Of a DNA stretch of 40,799 bases, positions 22,436 through 33,886 are shown piece by piece (within the stretch, counting starts at the first letter, position 1; each line of letters starts with the position of its first letter). The notes beneath the pieces were generated by a model. That model saw only the letters and a list, made by a program, of their open reading frames with translations, did no database searches and was not told where the DNA came from. Origin of the DNA: Chara braunii (taxonomy: Eukaryota; Streptophyta; Charophyceae; Charales; Characeae); contig BFEA01000125.1 of assembly GCA_003427395.1 (NCBI GenBank), positions 1,012,194 through 1,052,992 on the forward strand, given 5' to 3'. A program made the translations under genes and the position numbers.

Positions 22436-22830
22436 CCGACGCTGAATCCCACATGGGAGATCCGAGCCCCGGCGTAACCGTTCGTGTACGGGCCCGAGCT
22501 AGGCGTGGACCGCACATACCCCCTATTCTACAACATATGAGAAACACCCTCGGTTGAGCCACCTCCGCAATTGCAAGTACGAGCTTTCGCATGTGGTTCA
22601 GTAACTCGGTGGGGATACGTCATGGTGACAACTCTCTCGGGTGGAGGTAAGTTGTACCTCACGAAACCCTGTCATGGCGTAGGGAGTCGATTGAGGTATA
22701 ATTGGCGCACTCGACCGGAGTGACTCCGTCGCTTCCCTTTTCGTGAAGCGACATGCGAATTTTGTCAATTCTTCATGACGTGGCCGAAAAGGTTCCCCTA
22801 GCGGGGACCGTGCGCTCGACAACGGGACTA
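22436..22830. repeat. Dispersed repeat X, copy 2
   Basis: Diverged counterpart of 8230-8670, same orientation. The shared block includes CACCCTCGGTTGAGCCACC, GCAATTGCA and CTTTCGCATGTGG. Confidence 0.6.
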
Positions 22831-23228
22831 CCTGGAACCATTTTGTGACCAACTTGAAGATCAAAATTTTGAGTGTGAATGGATTGTATTTCCCATATTT
22901 AGAACTATCTTTATGGTTGTAGTGGTTTGAGGCGGTGTGGATCTACGAGTCGGTTTTGGGAAGTCCTTGCAGGTTTTGGTATGGTTGGAATTGGAGTTGG
23001 GACTGTGTTGAGACTATCCGAAAGGTTGGGACTATGTAAGACTTGTTATAGGGAATACCCTCATCGAGGGTTATCTCATTGAGGTTTTCCGGTGGATCCA
23101 CCGTGGAGAATGAATCATCATTCAATTGGGAGATCACAACAGGGGAAGTTGTGGGTCATGCGTTTTGGACTCAGACGACATTTTTTTTTCTATCAGCATA
23201 TTACTTGACTTTTATGAGTGAGTCACAT

Positions 23229-23890
23229 CAAACTTCACTCACGGTCAATTGTTTGACTCAGACTTTCCTTCATACCTGTGTGAACCTACACTTGCTTGAC
23301 CCTGTTCATTAAATATTCGTTGAAAAGGCAAAGGAAATGTGTGTTCGCATGTGAACGGGAAGGACTGACTTCCGTATAATGCTGCATTGGTTTCCTTTAA
23401 ACTTGTTTGTTTCGCATTGAGTGCACGAACGTAGAATTATATTTACAAAGAAGTTTGATTTATGCCTATTTGATACCGATAAAAAAAAATGTCTTATTTC
23501 TGCCTACTATCTGTTGTTTGTAGACTTATTGTTTTGAAAAATGTTAATTCAGAGTACATCCTAAAAATAATTTGATCGAAATGAAGAAGGCAAAATTAAA
23601 CTGATTTAGCCTTTTCCTGATGGTGACCCTTGTTGTCTCGAATGACCTCATTGTAATGTACATGTTTAAATGATTTTCGTTTTATATCTCCTCTATCTTA
23701 TTTTCGTTTAAGTTACCTTCAACTTATAAAAAATAAGAACAATTAAAATTTACTTGTGGTGGACACGTCCTCTCTCTCTAAGAAGCATCTAGGACGAGGG
23801 TTTATTGCTTTTGGAGTCGGCCCCGTTATCGACCCGGAATGAACCGTTCTACGAGGGTGTACTTTATCAATTCAGTGTGCTCACACAGGT
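23229..23890. repeat. Dispersed repeat Y, copy 2
   Basis: Diverged counterpart of 6995-7690, same orientation. It ends with the shared GACCCGGAATGAACCGTTC-type block. Here Y lies downstream of X, the reverse of the order in the first pair. Confidence 0.6.
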
Positions 23891-23982
23891 AGTGGGTCTT
23901 TCCCAACTATTCACCAAATGTGCAAAATGAGAATGAATTTTCTGCTAAAAATGTGGAGAGATACATTTGTGGTATGTACTTG

Positions 23983-24001
23983 TTTTTTTTTTTTTTTTTT
24001 T

Positions 24002-24049
<48 letters not shown>

Positions 24050-24106
24050 GCTGTCTATCTGTCTATCTATCTATCTAACTACCTAGCTACCTAGCTGCCT
24101 AGCTAC

Positions 24107-24157
<51 letters not shown>
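23983..24157 (+). repeat. Compound microsatellite T / CT / AT / TATC
   Basis: Poly-T (23983-24002), (CT)n (24003-24018), (AT)n (24019-24047), then interrupted and pure TATC/CTAT repeats to 24157. Confidence 0.97.
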
Positions 24158-24158
<1 letters not shown>

Positions 24159-24182
24159 GCAGTAGCGACGACCTGGTTCCCG

Positions 24183-24488
24183 ATGCACATGGTTGTCGTA
24201 TTAACCAAATTCGCAACATCTCAACAAACAAGACCAAAATCGAATAAGCTACCAGCGGGAGGACGATCGTCGTGGCTGGAAGCCACAACTGCAGAATTGG
24301 AAAGAGTGACCCCAACTTCGACTCCTAGGGGAATGAAGCCCATCGACCAACAACGGGCATATGGTCATAACGGAACAACGAAGGTGGTCACCATAAATGC
24401 GACGGGGACAACCATTGACACAAGGGCAATGTGCGGGAGAAACGAGCGGCAGAGCGATGAACGTCATGATCCACACTACCAAGAAGAG
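24183..24488 (+). CDS. Possible orphan exon, unknown protein
   Basis: An ATG at 24183 opens a frame that reaches a consensus-like splice donor, AAGAG|GTAAG, at 24488/24489. The peptide is hydrophilic with no recognised domain. The frame is also open past the donor to 24623, so the donor may be fortuitous. No promoter or acceptor could be assigned. Neighbours are a microsatellite and the broken end of retroelement A, which argues against a host gene. Confidence 0.15.
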
Positions 24489-24686
24489 GTAAGACTCTCT
24501 TTCCCTTTCTCTTACGCTCGCTTAAGTGTGCACCCTCATCAAATGTCCAAAATGAGAATGAATGTTTTGCGAAAATACGAAAAGATACATTTCTCTCTTC
24601 AGTCCTCCTTTTCTTGCGAATAGCCTCAAACCACAGCACTGCTGAATCCGCGCATTGAGCAAAAAGTATGATTCTACCAGCCATTA

Positions 24687-26147
24687 CGAGTTGGTGATAT
24701 CTCGACTTGAGGTCCAGCTTGGAGAAGAACTTCGCGCCGCCCAGTCGTTCAAAAAGGTCGTCGATGCGCGGGAGAGGGCCGACGTTTCTGATCGTCTGCG
24801 CGTTGAACTTGCGATAATCGATGCACAACCGCAAATCTTTGTTCTTCTTTCGGACAAAGAGAACAGGAGCACCGTATGGCGAAGCGCTAGGTTGTATCAA
24901 GCCTTTCTCTAGAAGGTCGTCGAGTTGTGTCCGTAGCACACTTAACTCTTCCTCGCTCATTCCGTAGATGCAACCGCGTGGAGGTACGGCCCTGTCCTCG
25001 AGGATGATCTCGTGGCGGATGGGCCGATCCGGTACTACTCGGTGCGGGTCTTCGAACACGTCGCCGTAGGCGTCGAGAACCTCTGTGATGCGTGGGTGCG
25101 AAGATGAGTCCTCGATGTCGTCTCTGATGATGGAAGGCGTGGAGAAAACACACCCCCATCTCCTCGATGTCGTCTCTGATGATGGAAGCTCGCATGTTTG
25201 CGGCGGACACCACGTCACAGCTGATTGAAGGGTGAGGAGGAACTACCGTGCATGGGACTAGTACTCTGTTCCGATCACCAACGTGAACGGTGCGGCGATA
25301 GAAGTTCACCGGGTGATCCTCGCTTCGCAGCCATGACATGCCCAAGATCATGTCGAATTTGGTGTCCAAAATATTGAAGGACACAGCCTCACTCGCGTGC
25401 AGGGCAAAGTACACGGGGACGTCATCAATGCACCGGTCTATTGACTTGTGTGTGTGACCGTCTGCCAACGTGACTTGCGTCGGCTGGGACTTCCTTCGGA
25501 CACGTGGGCCAAGGCCGGCGCGTACCATGAAGTTTTGGCTCCACAATCGATCAAAGCGCTGCAGGTCGTCTCTCCGATCTGAATGCGTATATATAACAAT
25601 CATGCGTCGATGTCGTCGTACCGTTGCGTCTTGAACTCACGGTAAATCTTCGCAATGTAGGCGTGAAGGTCGACAACCTCTACTCCGGCGTCCATCAACG
25701 GAGTTGGTACTGCAGTGTACAAGTAATCCCGCAATTGTGCCATGAGCACATTGCAATGTGGTTTCGGCAATCGACCGGACCAGGGAAGTTAAGCATCCAT
25801 TGGAAGTCCGCAAATATCAACGGGTCGAGCTCTTCAAGTCTTGACCATGACGTTGAATCCCCGGTGGTAGATGGCGGCGAAGCTGCCGAATCGGTTGCCA
25901 ATGGTGATGAAGCCGTGCATGAGGTAGATTGTTGGACGTGGAGCGGTTTGTCCAACGGTGGGACCAAGTGGACAGCATAGTCCTCGTAAGTGTGCCGAGG
26001 ACTTGCGACATTCACATCCTCCCCAAATGTGTAGGAGGCCTCTAGCAAGGCGGCCGAATCTGGCGGAGTGAGAGGTGGAGTTGCCTCACTTCCTGCGCAA
26101 CTCAGTTTCCGGAGTTGATACGATGTCGAACATCCTCCTTGCCTTGA
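24687..26147 (-). pseudogene. Copy A pol fragment (protease and N-terminal reverse transcriptase)
   Basis: This is the 5' part of pol in the -1 frame relative to gag. The gag-pol linker is open to about 25.8 kb and then shifted by an indel. The protease retains its LIDCGA active-site neighbourhood near 25555, but a short deletion right after it disrupts the frame. The reverse transcriptase fragment keeps [16 protein letters not shown] and FFSKLDLKS. Homology to copy B stops abruptly at 24687, just after the segment corresponding to [11 protein letters not shown]. The YxDD catalytic box, RNase H, integrase and 3' LTR are therefore missing. A 28-bp local duplication replaces B-like sequence at 25109-25188. 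It is non-functional. The ORF that continues past the breakpoint into foreign DNA is accidental. Confidence 0.88.
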
Positions 26148-27694
26148 TCAGGGCATTGGAAGGTCTTGTGCTTGGTGTTGTTGCACCGATAGCAGCAGCC
26201 GTGGCGGCCGCACCACTTGTATTCCGCCTCAGTCAAGTGAAACTTGACTCATGGTGTTGGTTGTCCGTTTCCGGCCGGTGATGCGGTTTTCGCCTTCCCG
26301 TTTCCTTGGGACTTGTTGTTGCTTCGCGGCTAGACAGCAGCCACCTGATCTCCCCCATATGACGTTTGGGTGGCTGCCGGGTCTTCCACAATGTTGTCCG
26401 ATTGGACTGCAGCGAACTGCTGCGGTCGTGGACCAATTTTCACCTTCTCCACATAGGTTGGCTGCCACGTTGACTTCTCGTGTGCAGCCGCCCTGTTGGT
26501 CTTGATGATCTCCCTCGCCTTGTTGATGATTTCGGCGAAGGTGTTGTACTGCTCGCGATCACTAAGCGCGAGGCTCAAAGCGGCGCATGATCGGTTGTAG
26601 AACTCCCGGCGCAGATGGGGAAATGGTAAGTCCAGATCAGACTTCTGCGATTCCGTGAGCCAATCACGTGTCGCTGTGTTTCCTTGAGCCATTGCGAAGA
26701 TGCGGTTGATGGCGAGCGCCGGGGCATTGTCAACGATGAACCGCTTCTTCCATTCCTTTGTTAGATCCTCCTAGGAAACCTTCGTGTGAAGGTCGAAGAC
26801 CTCGACGCCGTGGATGGTTGCCATATGGCTGAGCCAGATCTGACATCCTCCCTTGACGTTAAGGAACAGTGCGATGATGAACAGATGTTTGGGAACCTCA
26901 TGAATCCCCAACTCTGTTGTGAATCCTTGCCACCAGACAACCGGGTCATGATGTGTGTAATCATCGAACTTCTCGATCCGGAACGTCGACATCTTGTAAT
27001 GCTTTGTCGTGCTGGTCCTGCGATCTGGGTCAGACGGCCGCTGTCGCTGTCTGATCTCCGTCTTAAGTGTGTCCTGCTGCTGGCTGATGGTGGTTGGCGC
27101 TTCGAAGGTGCTGATGTCGCCGAGCATTGCGACGACATGGTCGACGCGTTCCTCCAGTTGGCGGGTTGAGGGTGCACTGCTGGACTCGCCAGCCTCCGGT
27201 CTTGGTGCAACTTGCTCCAAGTCTTGCATACGGGAATCAAGTGTCCTTGCTGCATCCTCATGCTGAGCCTTGTGGGTTCGCATGGTCCGCTGCATATTCG
27301 CCAGCTCGAACTACAGATGGTTACAAGTATAAACCAACCGAGTCACGAGTTTGGCCATGAATTCCGTGTGCTGCTTTTCCGGTGGCGCGTCGTCGTGTCC
27401 TTCAGATGGTTCAAAGTGCCAATACTTGAGTTTGTCGATGCTGGCGGTTTCATGCCGCTGCAGCAGATCCTGGGCTTCCTTTCGGCGTGCCTGGATATCT
27501 GCATGTGCTTCGGCCTGAAGCCGCTCCTTCTCAGCTGTTGCCGCTGCTTTAGCCTGTAGGCGGGCAGCCTCGGCTGCCAGCTGGCGCTGTTCCTCACCCT
27601 CAATCAGTGCGAGCTGAGTTTGGAACCGTTGTTTGTAGTCGACAATAGACTCGTTGGCCAGTTGGTCTAGCATGCCCAGAGCTGAGCCCGTCAT
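26102..27694 (-). pseudogene. Copy A gag, with nonsense mutations
   Basis: Frame from an ATG at 27694 (shared with copy B) to a TGA at 26104-26102, 531 codons including the stop. Order: Gln/Ala/Glu-rich coiled coil, second coiled segment, then the retrotransposon gag core (around 26.4-27.0 kb, with FRIEKFDDYTHHDPVVWW and FPHLRREFYNRSC). A basic linker follows, then an intact C-x2-C-x4-H-x4-C zinc knuckle CYRCNNTKHKTFQC at 26153-26194. Four in-frame stops are present: TAG 27313-27311, TAG 26773-26771, TAG 26332-26330 and TGA 26251-26249. Copy B has sense codons at each of these positions. Gag would form the cytoplasmic particle and bind element RNA. No full-length protein can be made from this copy. 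Confidence 0.88.
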
Positions 27695-28411
27695 GGTGGC
27701 GGGGCACTGCTGACGTGGCACTGTGACGTGGCACTGTGACGGACGTGGCACTGCTGACGTGGCACTGTGACCGACGTGGCACTGCTGACGTGGCAATGCT
27801 GACGTGGCACTGCTGACGTCGCACTGTTGCTGACGTCGCACTGCTGACGTAGCACTGTTGCTGACATGGCACTGCTGACGTGGCACTGTACCAACTCGGA
27901 AATGCATGCAAAGGGTGGGTGGGGAGGAAAAACGCCGGTAGGGAACCAACCCAACAATACTTTCCTCCCGGCCCTAATCAACAGATAAAAAATAAATAAA
28001 AAAATAAAAGAGAACTACTTTTTTTTCCTTTTTGTTTTTTGTATATTTGTCGATCTATTATGAGTGAGACATGTCAGAGGAGTACTATGAACGAGATCTA
28101 GGCTAGGTTCCGCAAAGTTTCGGCTTTCACAAAATGTGATCTTGAAAAACTAAATTTGCGAAATAGAGTACGGATGCGATTTCCAGAAAAGAACGAAATC
28201 CAGTTTCTGAGAATATGGCAGCCTCCGAATATGCCTAATGAAATGTTGGTAGGCTTCTCAAGATTTCGATTTTCAAAAAAAAATTGCGAGATAGAATGAA
28301 AATTTGATTTTCAGAAAAGAATAATTCCGGTTTCCGAGAATATGACCACTTCTATCGTTATCCCAATATGCCTAGAAAACGAAATACTAACATCAGAAAT
28401 TTTCAGCTATG
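27695..28411 (-). other. Copy A leader, with TGACGTGGCA tandem array
   Basis: Untranslated leader between the (gapped) LTR/primer site and gag. At 27704-27893, directly upstream of the gag ATG, there are about a dozen tandem copies of TGACGTGGCACTG-type units: six exact TGACGTGGCA and the rest one-base variants. The distal part (27960-28411) matches B's leader closely. Confidence 0.8.
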
Positions 28412-28914
28412 NNNNNNNNNNNNNNNNNNNNNNNNNNNNNNNNNNNNNNNNNNNNNNNNNNNNNNNNNNNNNNNNNNNNNNNNNNNNNNNNNNNNNNNNN
28501 NNNNNNNNNNNNNNNNNNNNNNNNNNNNNNNNNNNNNNNNNNNNNNNNNNNNNNNNNNNNNNNNNNNNNNNNNNNNNNNNNNNNNNNNNNNNNNNNNNNN
28601 NNNNNNNNNNNNNNNNNNNNNNNNNNNNNNNNNNNNNNNNNNNNNNNNNNNNNNNNNNNNNNNNNNNNNNNNNNNNNNNNNNNNNNNNNNNNNNNNNNNN
28701 NNNNNNNNNNNNNNNNNNNNNNNNNNNNNNNNNNNNNNNNNNNNNNNNNNNNNNNNNNNNNNNNNNNNNNNNNNNNNNNNNNNNNNNNNNNNNNNNNNNN
28801 NNNNNNNNNNNNNNNNNNNNNNNNNNNNNNNNNNNNNNNNNNNNNNNNNNNNNNNNNNNNNNNNNNNNNNNNNNNNNNNNNNNNNNNNNNNNNNNNNNNN
28901 NNNNNNNNNNNNNN
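28412..28914. other. Assembly gap, 503 N
   Basis: The flanking sequence shows what is hidden: the 3' end of copy A's leader, its primer-binding site and the first part of the shared LTR. The corresponding stretch in copy B (36546-37097) is 552 bp, close to the gap size. Confidence 0.97.
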
Positions 28915-29843
28915 AAGATGGGAATGCCGTCAACACCAAGTCTTCGACACAGGCCCAAATAGTCCCTCGTCAAATGTCTAAATCCCAATGTCGTGTCTGG
29001 ATTCAATGTCATCAAGTCTCAAGTCACAACTCTCTCTCTCTCTAGTAGTCCGCTGATATTGAGAAGTCAGATGGTGAGAGGGGAAGAAGAGATGGTGGAC
29101 TTAGAAGAGGAAGAAAAAAAACTCCCTCTCTCTCTCTCTCTCTCAGTCCGGTACCAACCTGTGAAGTTGGCGCCTTGATGCAGGTACCTCGAAGATGGAG
29201 CTGGAGCTATGGCGCCATAGGTAAGTCTTGCTGGCCTCCGCCAGCCATCTCTCTCCCACACTACCACTACCACCTACTAGCGCCCAGCTCTGAAGACTAC
29301 CGCTATGGCTATTAGCGCCCAACGTTGAAGACTACTGCTAGCAGTAAGCTACCTCCTGCAGCGCTCCTCCTGAGTGATGCGGCCGAATCCTGAAGACTAC
29401 TCGTGCCTACTGTCCAACTACCTACCCGTGAAGTGCATGGGACTTCCTATGTACTACACGACCTGCCTCCTGACTGCAGGGCGAGGCAGTCGAGGAGGCT
29501 GCTCTTGCCAATGCCGCAGGGAGTCAGGGCCTGACGTTGCAGCTCCTGCTTGAGGCTGTCGTGGGAACAAACTAAAGATAGCCTGTTCCTGAAACTCTGT
29601 TTTTGTGCCTGAGTCTTAGGGTAGGTCGATCTTATGAGGGCCCGAAAGTGGCCCTCCGTTTCAGGCTGAGAAACCTCAGGGCTGAAAAACCCTGTTATAG
29701 GCTGAAAACGAAATAAGGCCTGCAGGCCCTCGTTTTCAGTTTCAGGCTGAAACGACATGGGGCCTGTGAGCCCTATTTTCTAAGCTTTTAGGTTGAGAAT
29801 GCGGGACGGGTCCTGCAGGCCCGTGTAGCTACGCAGTATGCCA
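28915..29843 (-). repeat. Shared LTR (3' LTR of B, 5' LTR of A), partly in gap
   Basis: Collinear with 37098-38024 in the right LTR. By analogy with that copy, the LTR should begin near 28670, inside the N gap. Its inner edge (TATGCCA, i.e. TGGCATA on the coding strand) directly abuts B's polypurine tract. By eye the two LTRs differ at roughly one base in 15-20 over the first 350 bases, so the insertion is not recent. Contains a CT microsatellite near 29030 and another near 29124-29146. Confidence 0.9.
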
Positions 29844-29857
29844 CCCCCCCCCTCCTT
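29844..29857 (-). promoter_or_regulatory. Polypurine tract of copy B
   Basis: On the coding strand AAGGAGGGGGGGGG ends exactly where the 3' LTR begins with TGGCATAC. This is the expected plus-strand primer for reverse transcription. Confidence 0.88.
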
Positions 29858-29932
29858 GAAGAATCGAGCTTACCTGTGAGGGCGAAGCTGTCTGTCTGAG
29901 GGAGGGACCACAGTCCGGGTGGGAGGGGCAGG

Positions 29933-32900
29933 TCATGAAGGTCCCTGAGCTAATCTCTGTCGCTCGTAGTGAGCATAGATCAGTGGTGCAAATGCTTTCA
30001 AATTTGTTCCTAAAATCCACTGAGTGTCGTCGAGATCGCATGCTCTGAATGTAACTTTGTAGAAGCGAGGCTTGTTACCGTACTTGCGATCCGTGATGAC
30101 GCGGTCAACCTCCTGATGACCATCCATAGATGGAGGGTCCTGCGATCGTCGGCCTGGGAAGTCGTCGCTCTTAGCTGGTGTATATGTTGCCAGCTTCGAG
30201 GCGTGAAAGACTGGATGGACCGTCAGATGCGCCGGGATGTTGATCACAAATGAAGCGCCATCGGGCTCATCGCCCACGGCTGATGTTAGCGGTTATGGTC
30301 CAAACGACTTGGGAAGTAGTTTGCGTGAAACATGTTGTTCCAGTGCAAACTCTTCCGAGGAGACCCAAACCAGATCACCGGCGTGGATGGGACATGGCAC
30401 GCGACGCCTGTTGGCTTGCTGCTGCATGCGGACTTGAGCCTTTTGCATGTTCGCGCGGGCTTGAGCCAGCAATTCCCTGTACTTTCGAACGGAAGCGGGA
30501 GAGCAAGCGGTGTTGATGTCGGCTGGTTGTGGGAGGAGAAGGTCAGCGAGGATACGGTCTTTCCGTCCACCGTGGTGCAACTCGAATGGAGTCACGCCGA
30601 TCGCCGGGTGCACCGAAGTGTTGTAGGCAAACTCGATGTCGGGGAGGCGGTCAACCCAATCTTTTTGGTCCGGACGGATGAGCGTACGAAGCATCATTTG
30701 AGTTGTTTGATGTGCCCGCTCCATCTGCCAGTCCGTCTGTGGATGTCGAGCCGAACTTGGTTTCATCTTCGTGCCGGACTCCTACATGAGGGCAGTCCAA
30801 AATGCAGACATGAAGCGCGTGTCGCGGTCGCTGACTATGTCTTCTGGTACATCGTGGCCACAAACCCAACCGGTGTGCAAGAGGCGTGCCAGCTCGGGAG
30901 CCGTGGAGTAGTATTTGCAAGGGAGGAAACGCGCATACTTACTCAAACGGTCCACAACCGTGAGGATGCCGTCGTGCCCGAGGCGATCGAGAGGAAATGG
31001 TCCGGTGACATCCATGGCAATGGAGAGGACGGCATCCCGTGGGATAGGCATCGGGCGCAACTCGCCGTAGGGGTTGCAATTGCGGGGCTTGCTTCGTCGG
31101 CAAACTTCGCAAGAATTGCAATACCGAGTGACATCGGTAATGAGGTCGGATCATCGGAATCATTGTCGAAGTCGTGCAATGGTGCGGTTGACTCCGAAAT
31201 GGCTGGCGAGTCGCGAGTCATGGTACTCGCTGAGAAGGCGAGTCCGAAGACGATGGTCTCGTGGGACACACAATAAGTCCTTGCCTCTCGGGTGGAGGAG
31301 CAAGTACCCGTCGGCAATGCGATAGTGGCTGGTCGGCGGGTGATCCGAAGATAACTGCGCATACAACGTGGCGAAGTCCGGATCCGACTCATATCCCCGG
31401 ATGAAGTGTCGCTGAAGTTCCTCGTCGAATGCGAAGGCATGATGTGTCAGCGCAAAGATCAGGTCTTCGCGAGAGTGCATCTGCTACGCGATTGGAGAGG
31501 CCGGGAAGTTGTTTCGGTGTGAAGTCAAATTGGTCGATGAAGTACATTCATCGCCCGATCGTGCTGCTCACCGTATCTTGCGTTTTGTAGTAAGTCAGTG
31601 GGTTGTTGTCCGTAACCCATGTGAACCTACGATGCTCAAGGAGGAAGTGCCGCCATCGCTTGAGAGCCATCACGAACGCAAGCAGCTCCTTTTTCCTTGC
31701 ATCATCAAGCGAGTTGATGGGAGGCACTTTGTGGCTGAAATACTCCACACGATGTCAGTCGTCACCATCGTGTTGTTCCAAGACTCCCCCAATGCCATAG
31801 CCGGCGGCGTCAGTTGTCACTCTCGTAGGCAGGGTGGGGTCATAGATGCTAAGGACGGGTGCCATGAGTATGGTCGTCTTAAGTGCTTGGAATGACCGGC
31901 GTGCGTCGTCATCAAATACGAATGGTAACTTTGGCGATTGTAATCTCGTCATAGGTGCAGCAATCCTTGAGTATCCGGTGAGGAATCGCTGATAGTAGCC
32001 CGCCAACCCCATGAATGAACGAACGTCCGTGGTGTTGGTGGGCTCGGGCCATACGTGGAGGGCTTCGATCTTGTCCGCATGCGGACGGATGCCTTGCGGC
32101 GTCACATAATGTCCCAAGTACTCCAGCTTCTGCCGCACGAATTCGCATTTGTCGCGGTTGGCTTTGTACTTGGCTTGTCGTAGCTGCTCCAGGTGCGCAG
32201 GTGTTCCACATACTCGTCCAAACTCCGGTTGTACACCAGGATGTCGTCGAGGTAGATAAGTACGAATCGATTTAGCATGTGTCGGAACTCCGTTGTCATA
32301 GCCGCTTGGAAAGTGGTCGGGGCATTCATAAGGCCAAATGGCATAACCAGCCATTCGAAATGCCCATATCGCGTCTTAAACGCGGTCTTGTAGCGGTCCT
32401 CCTTCCGAATCTCGAGTTGGTGATATCCCGACTTGAGGTCCAGCTTGGAGAAGAACTTGGTGCCGCCCAGTCGTTTAAGAAGGTCGTCGATGCGTGGGAG
32501 AGGGTCGGCGTTTCTGATCGTCTGCGCGTTGAGCTTGCGATAATCGATGCACAACCGCAAATCCTTGTTCTTCTTCCGGACGAAGAAAACAGGAGCACCG
32601 TATGGCGATGAGCTAGGCCGTATCCAGCCTTTCTCTACAAGGTCGTTGAGTTGTGCTCGTAGCACACTTAACTGTTCCTCGTTCATTCGGTAGATGCAAC
32701 CGCGTGGAGGTATGGCCCCATCTTCGAGGATGATCTTGTGGCGGATGGGCCGATCCGGTACTACTCCGTGCGGGCCTTCGAACACGTCGACGTAGGCATC
32801 GAGAAGCTCGGTGATGCAAAGGTCCGAAGATGAGTCCGTCGATGAAGCGTCATGGGGCGGGAGGGCATGGAGAAAACACACCCCCATCTCCTCGATGTCG

Positions 32901-33886
32901 TCTCTGATGATGGAAGCTCGCATGCTTGCGGCGGACACCACGTGACAGCTGATTGAAGGGTGAGGAGGAGCTACCGTGCATGGGACTAGTACTCCGTTCC
33001 GATCACGAACGTGAACGTTGCGGTGGTAGAAGTTCACCGGGTGATCCTCGCTTCGCAGCCATGACATGCCTAAGATCATGTTGAATTTGGTGTCCAAAAT
33101 ATTGAAGGACACCGCCTCGCTCGCATGTGGGGCAAAGTACACGGGGACGTCATCAATGCACCGGTCTATTGACTTGTGAGTGAGACCGTCTGCCAACTTG
33201 ACTTGCGTCGGCTGGGACTTCCTTTGGACACGTGGGCCAAGGCCGGCACATACCATGAAGTCCTGGCTCATTTAGTTGCGAGATGCTCCGCAATCGATCA
33301 AAGCGCTGCAGGTTGCCTCTCCGATCTGAATGCGTAGATATAACAATGGTGCGTCGATGTCGTCGTACCGTTGCGTCTTGAATTCTCGGTCGATCTTCGC
33401 AATGTAGGCATGAAGGTCGACAACCTCTACTCCGGCGTTCGGAGTTGGTACTGCAGTGTGCAAGTAGTCCCGCAATTGTGCCATGAGCACATTGCAATAC
33501 GGTTTCGGCAATCGACCGGATCGGGGAAGAGGCATTCATTGGAAGTCCGCAAATGTCAACGGGTCGAGCTCTTCAAGTCTTGACTATGACGTTGAATCCC
33601 CGGCGGTAGATGGCGGCGAAGCTGCCGAATCGGTTGCCGATGGTGATGAAGTCGTGCATGCGGTAAATTATTGCACGTGGAGCGGTTGGTCCAATGGTGG
33701 GACCAAGTGGACAGCATAGTCCTCGTAAGTGTACCGAGGACTTGCGACATTCGCATCCTCCCCAGATGTGTAGGAGGCCGCTAGCAAGGCGGCCGAATCT
33801 GGCGGAGTGAGAGGTGGAGTCACCTCACCTCCTGCGCAACTCAGTTTCCTGAGTTGATACGAGGCCGAACATCCTCCTTGCCTTGA
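29933..33886 (-). pseudogene. Copy B pol polyprotein: PR-RT-RNaseH-IN-chromodomain
   Basis: The frame opens at 33886, overlaps the end of gag by 46 nt in the -1 frame, and ends at 29933. Order: linker; aspartyl protease (LIDCGASRN, catalytic Asp codon 33295-33293); reverse transcriptase with [33 protein letters not shown] and YLDD at 32254-32243; RNase H with TTDAAGYGIG and WVTDNNPL; integrase HHCC finger (HDSRLASH, CNSC, about 31.2-31.1 kb). The catalytic core follows with Asp near 31012 (MDVTGPF), Asp near 30820 (SDRDTRF) and Glu near 30720 (MERAHQ), then a chromodomain-like tail (29945-30140). A deletion near 32210 shifts frame through RNase H until about 31460. About ten stops occur, including TAA 33274-33272. 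The enzyme set is complete in outline but not expressible. The chromodomain places it among chromoviruses. Confidence 0.92.
29945..30140 (-). other. Chromodomain-like C-terminal tail of integrase (copy B)
   Basis: Part of pol. After HPVFHASKL, typical of the region just before a chromodomain, comes EVDRVITDRKYGNKPRFYKV followed by a TQWI segment and a helical end. The tryptophan fits one aromatic-cage position; the usual WKG tryptophan is replaced by Phe. Chromodomains direct integration toward particular chromatin. Confidence 0.65.

Noticed and set aside
24388-24686. Reverse transcriptase ORF of copy A appears to continue with a new C-terminus
   Set aside because: Homology to copy B ends at 24687. 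The extension is read-through into unrelated DNA past a breakpoint, not a domain fusion.
26786-27559. Plus-strand ORFs opposite gag, also present at 35017-35790
   Set aside because: Antisense shadows of gag. They are conserved between copies only because the DNA is homologous.
28342-29045. Several ORFs of about 180-225 codons
   Set aside because: They are translations of the N gap and have no sequence content.
30332-31276. 314-codon plus-strand open frame opposite integrase
   Set aside because: It is the antisense shadow of the well-supported integrase region.
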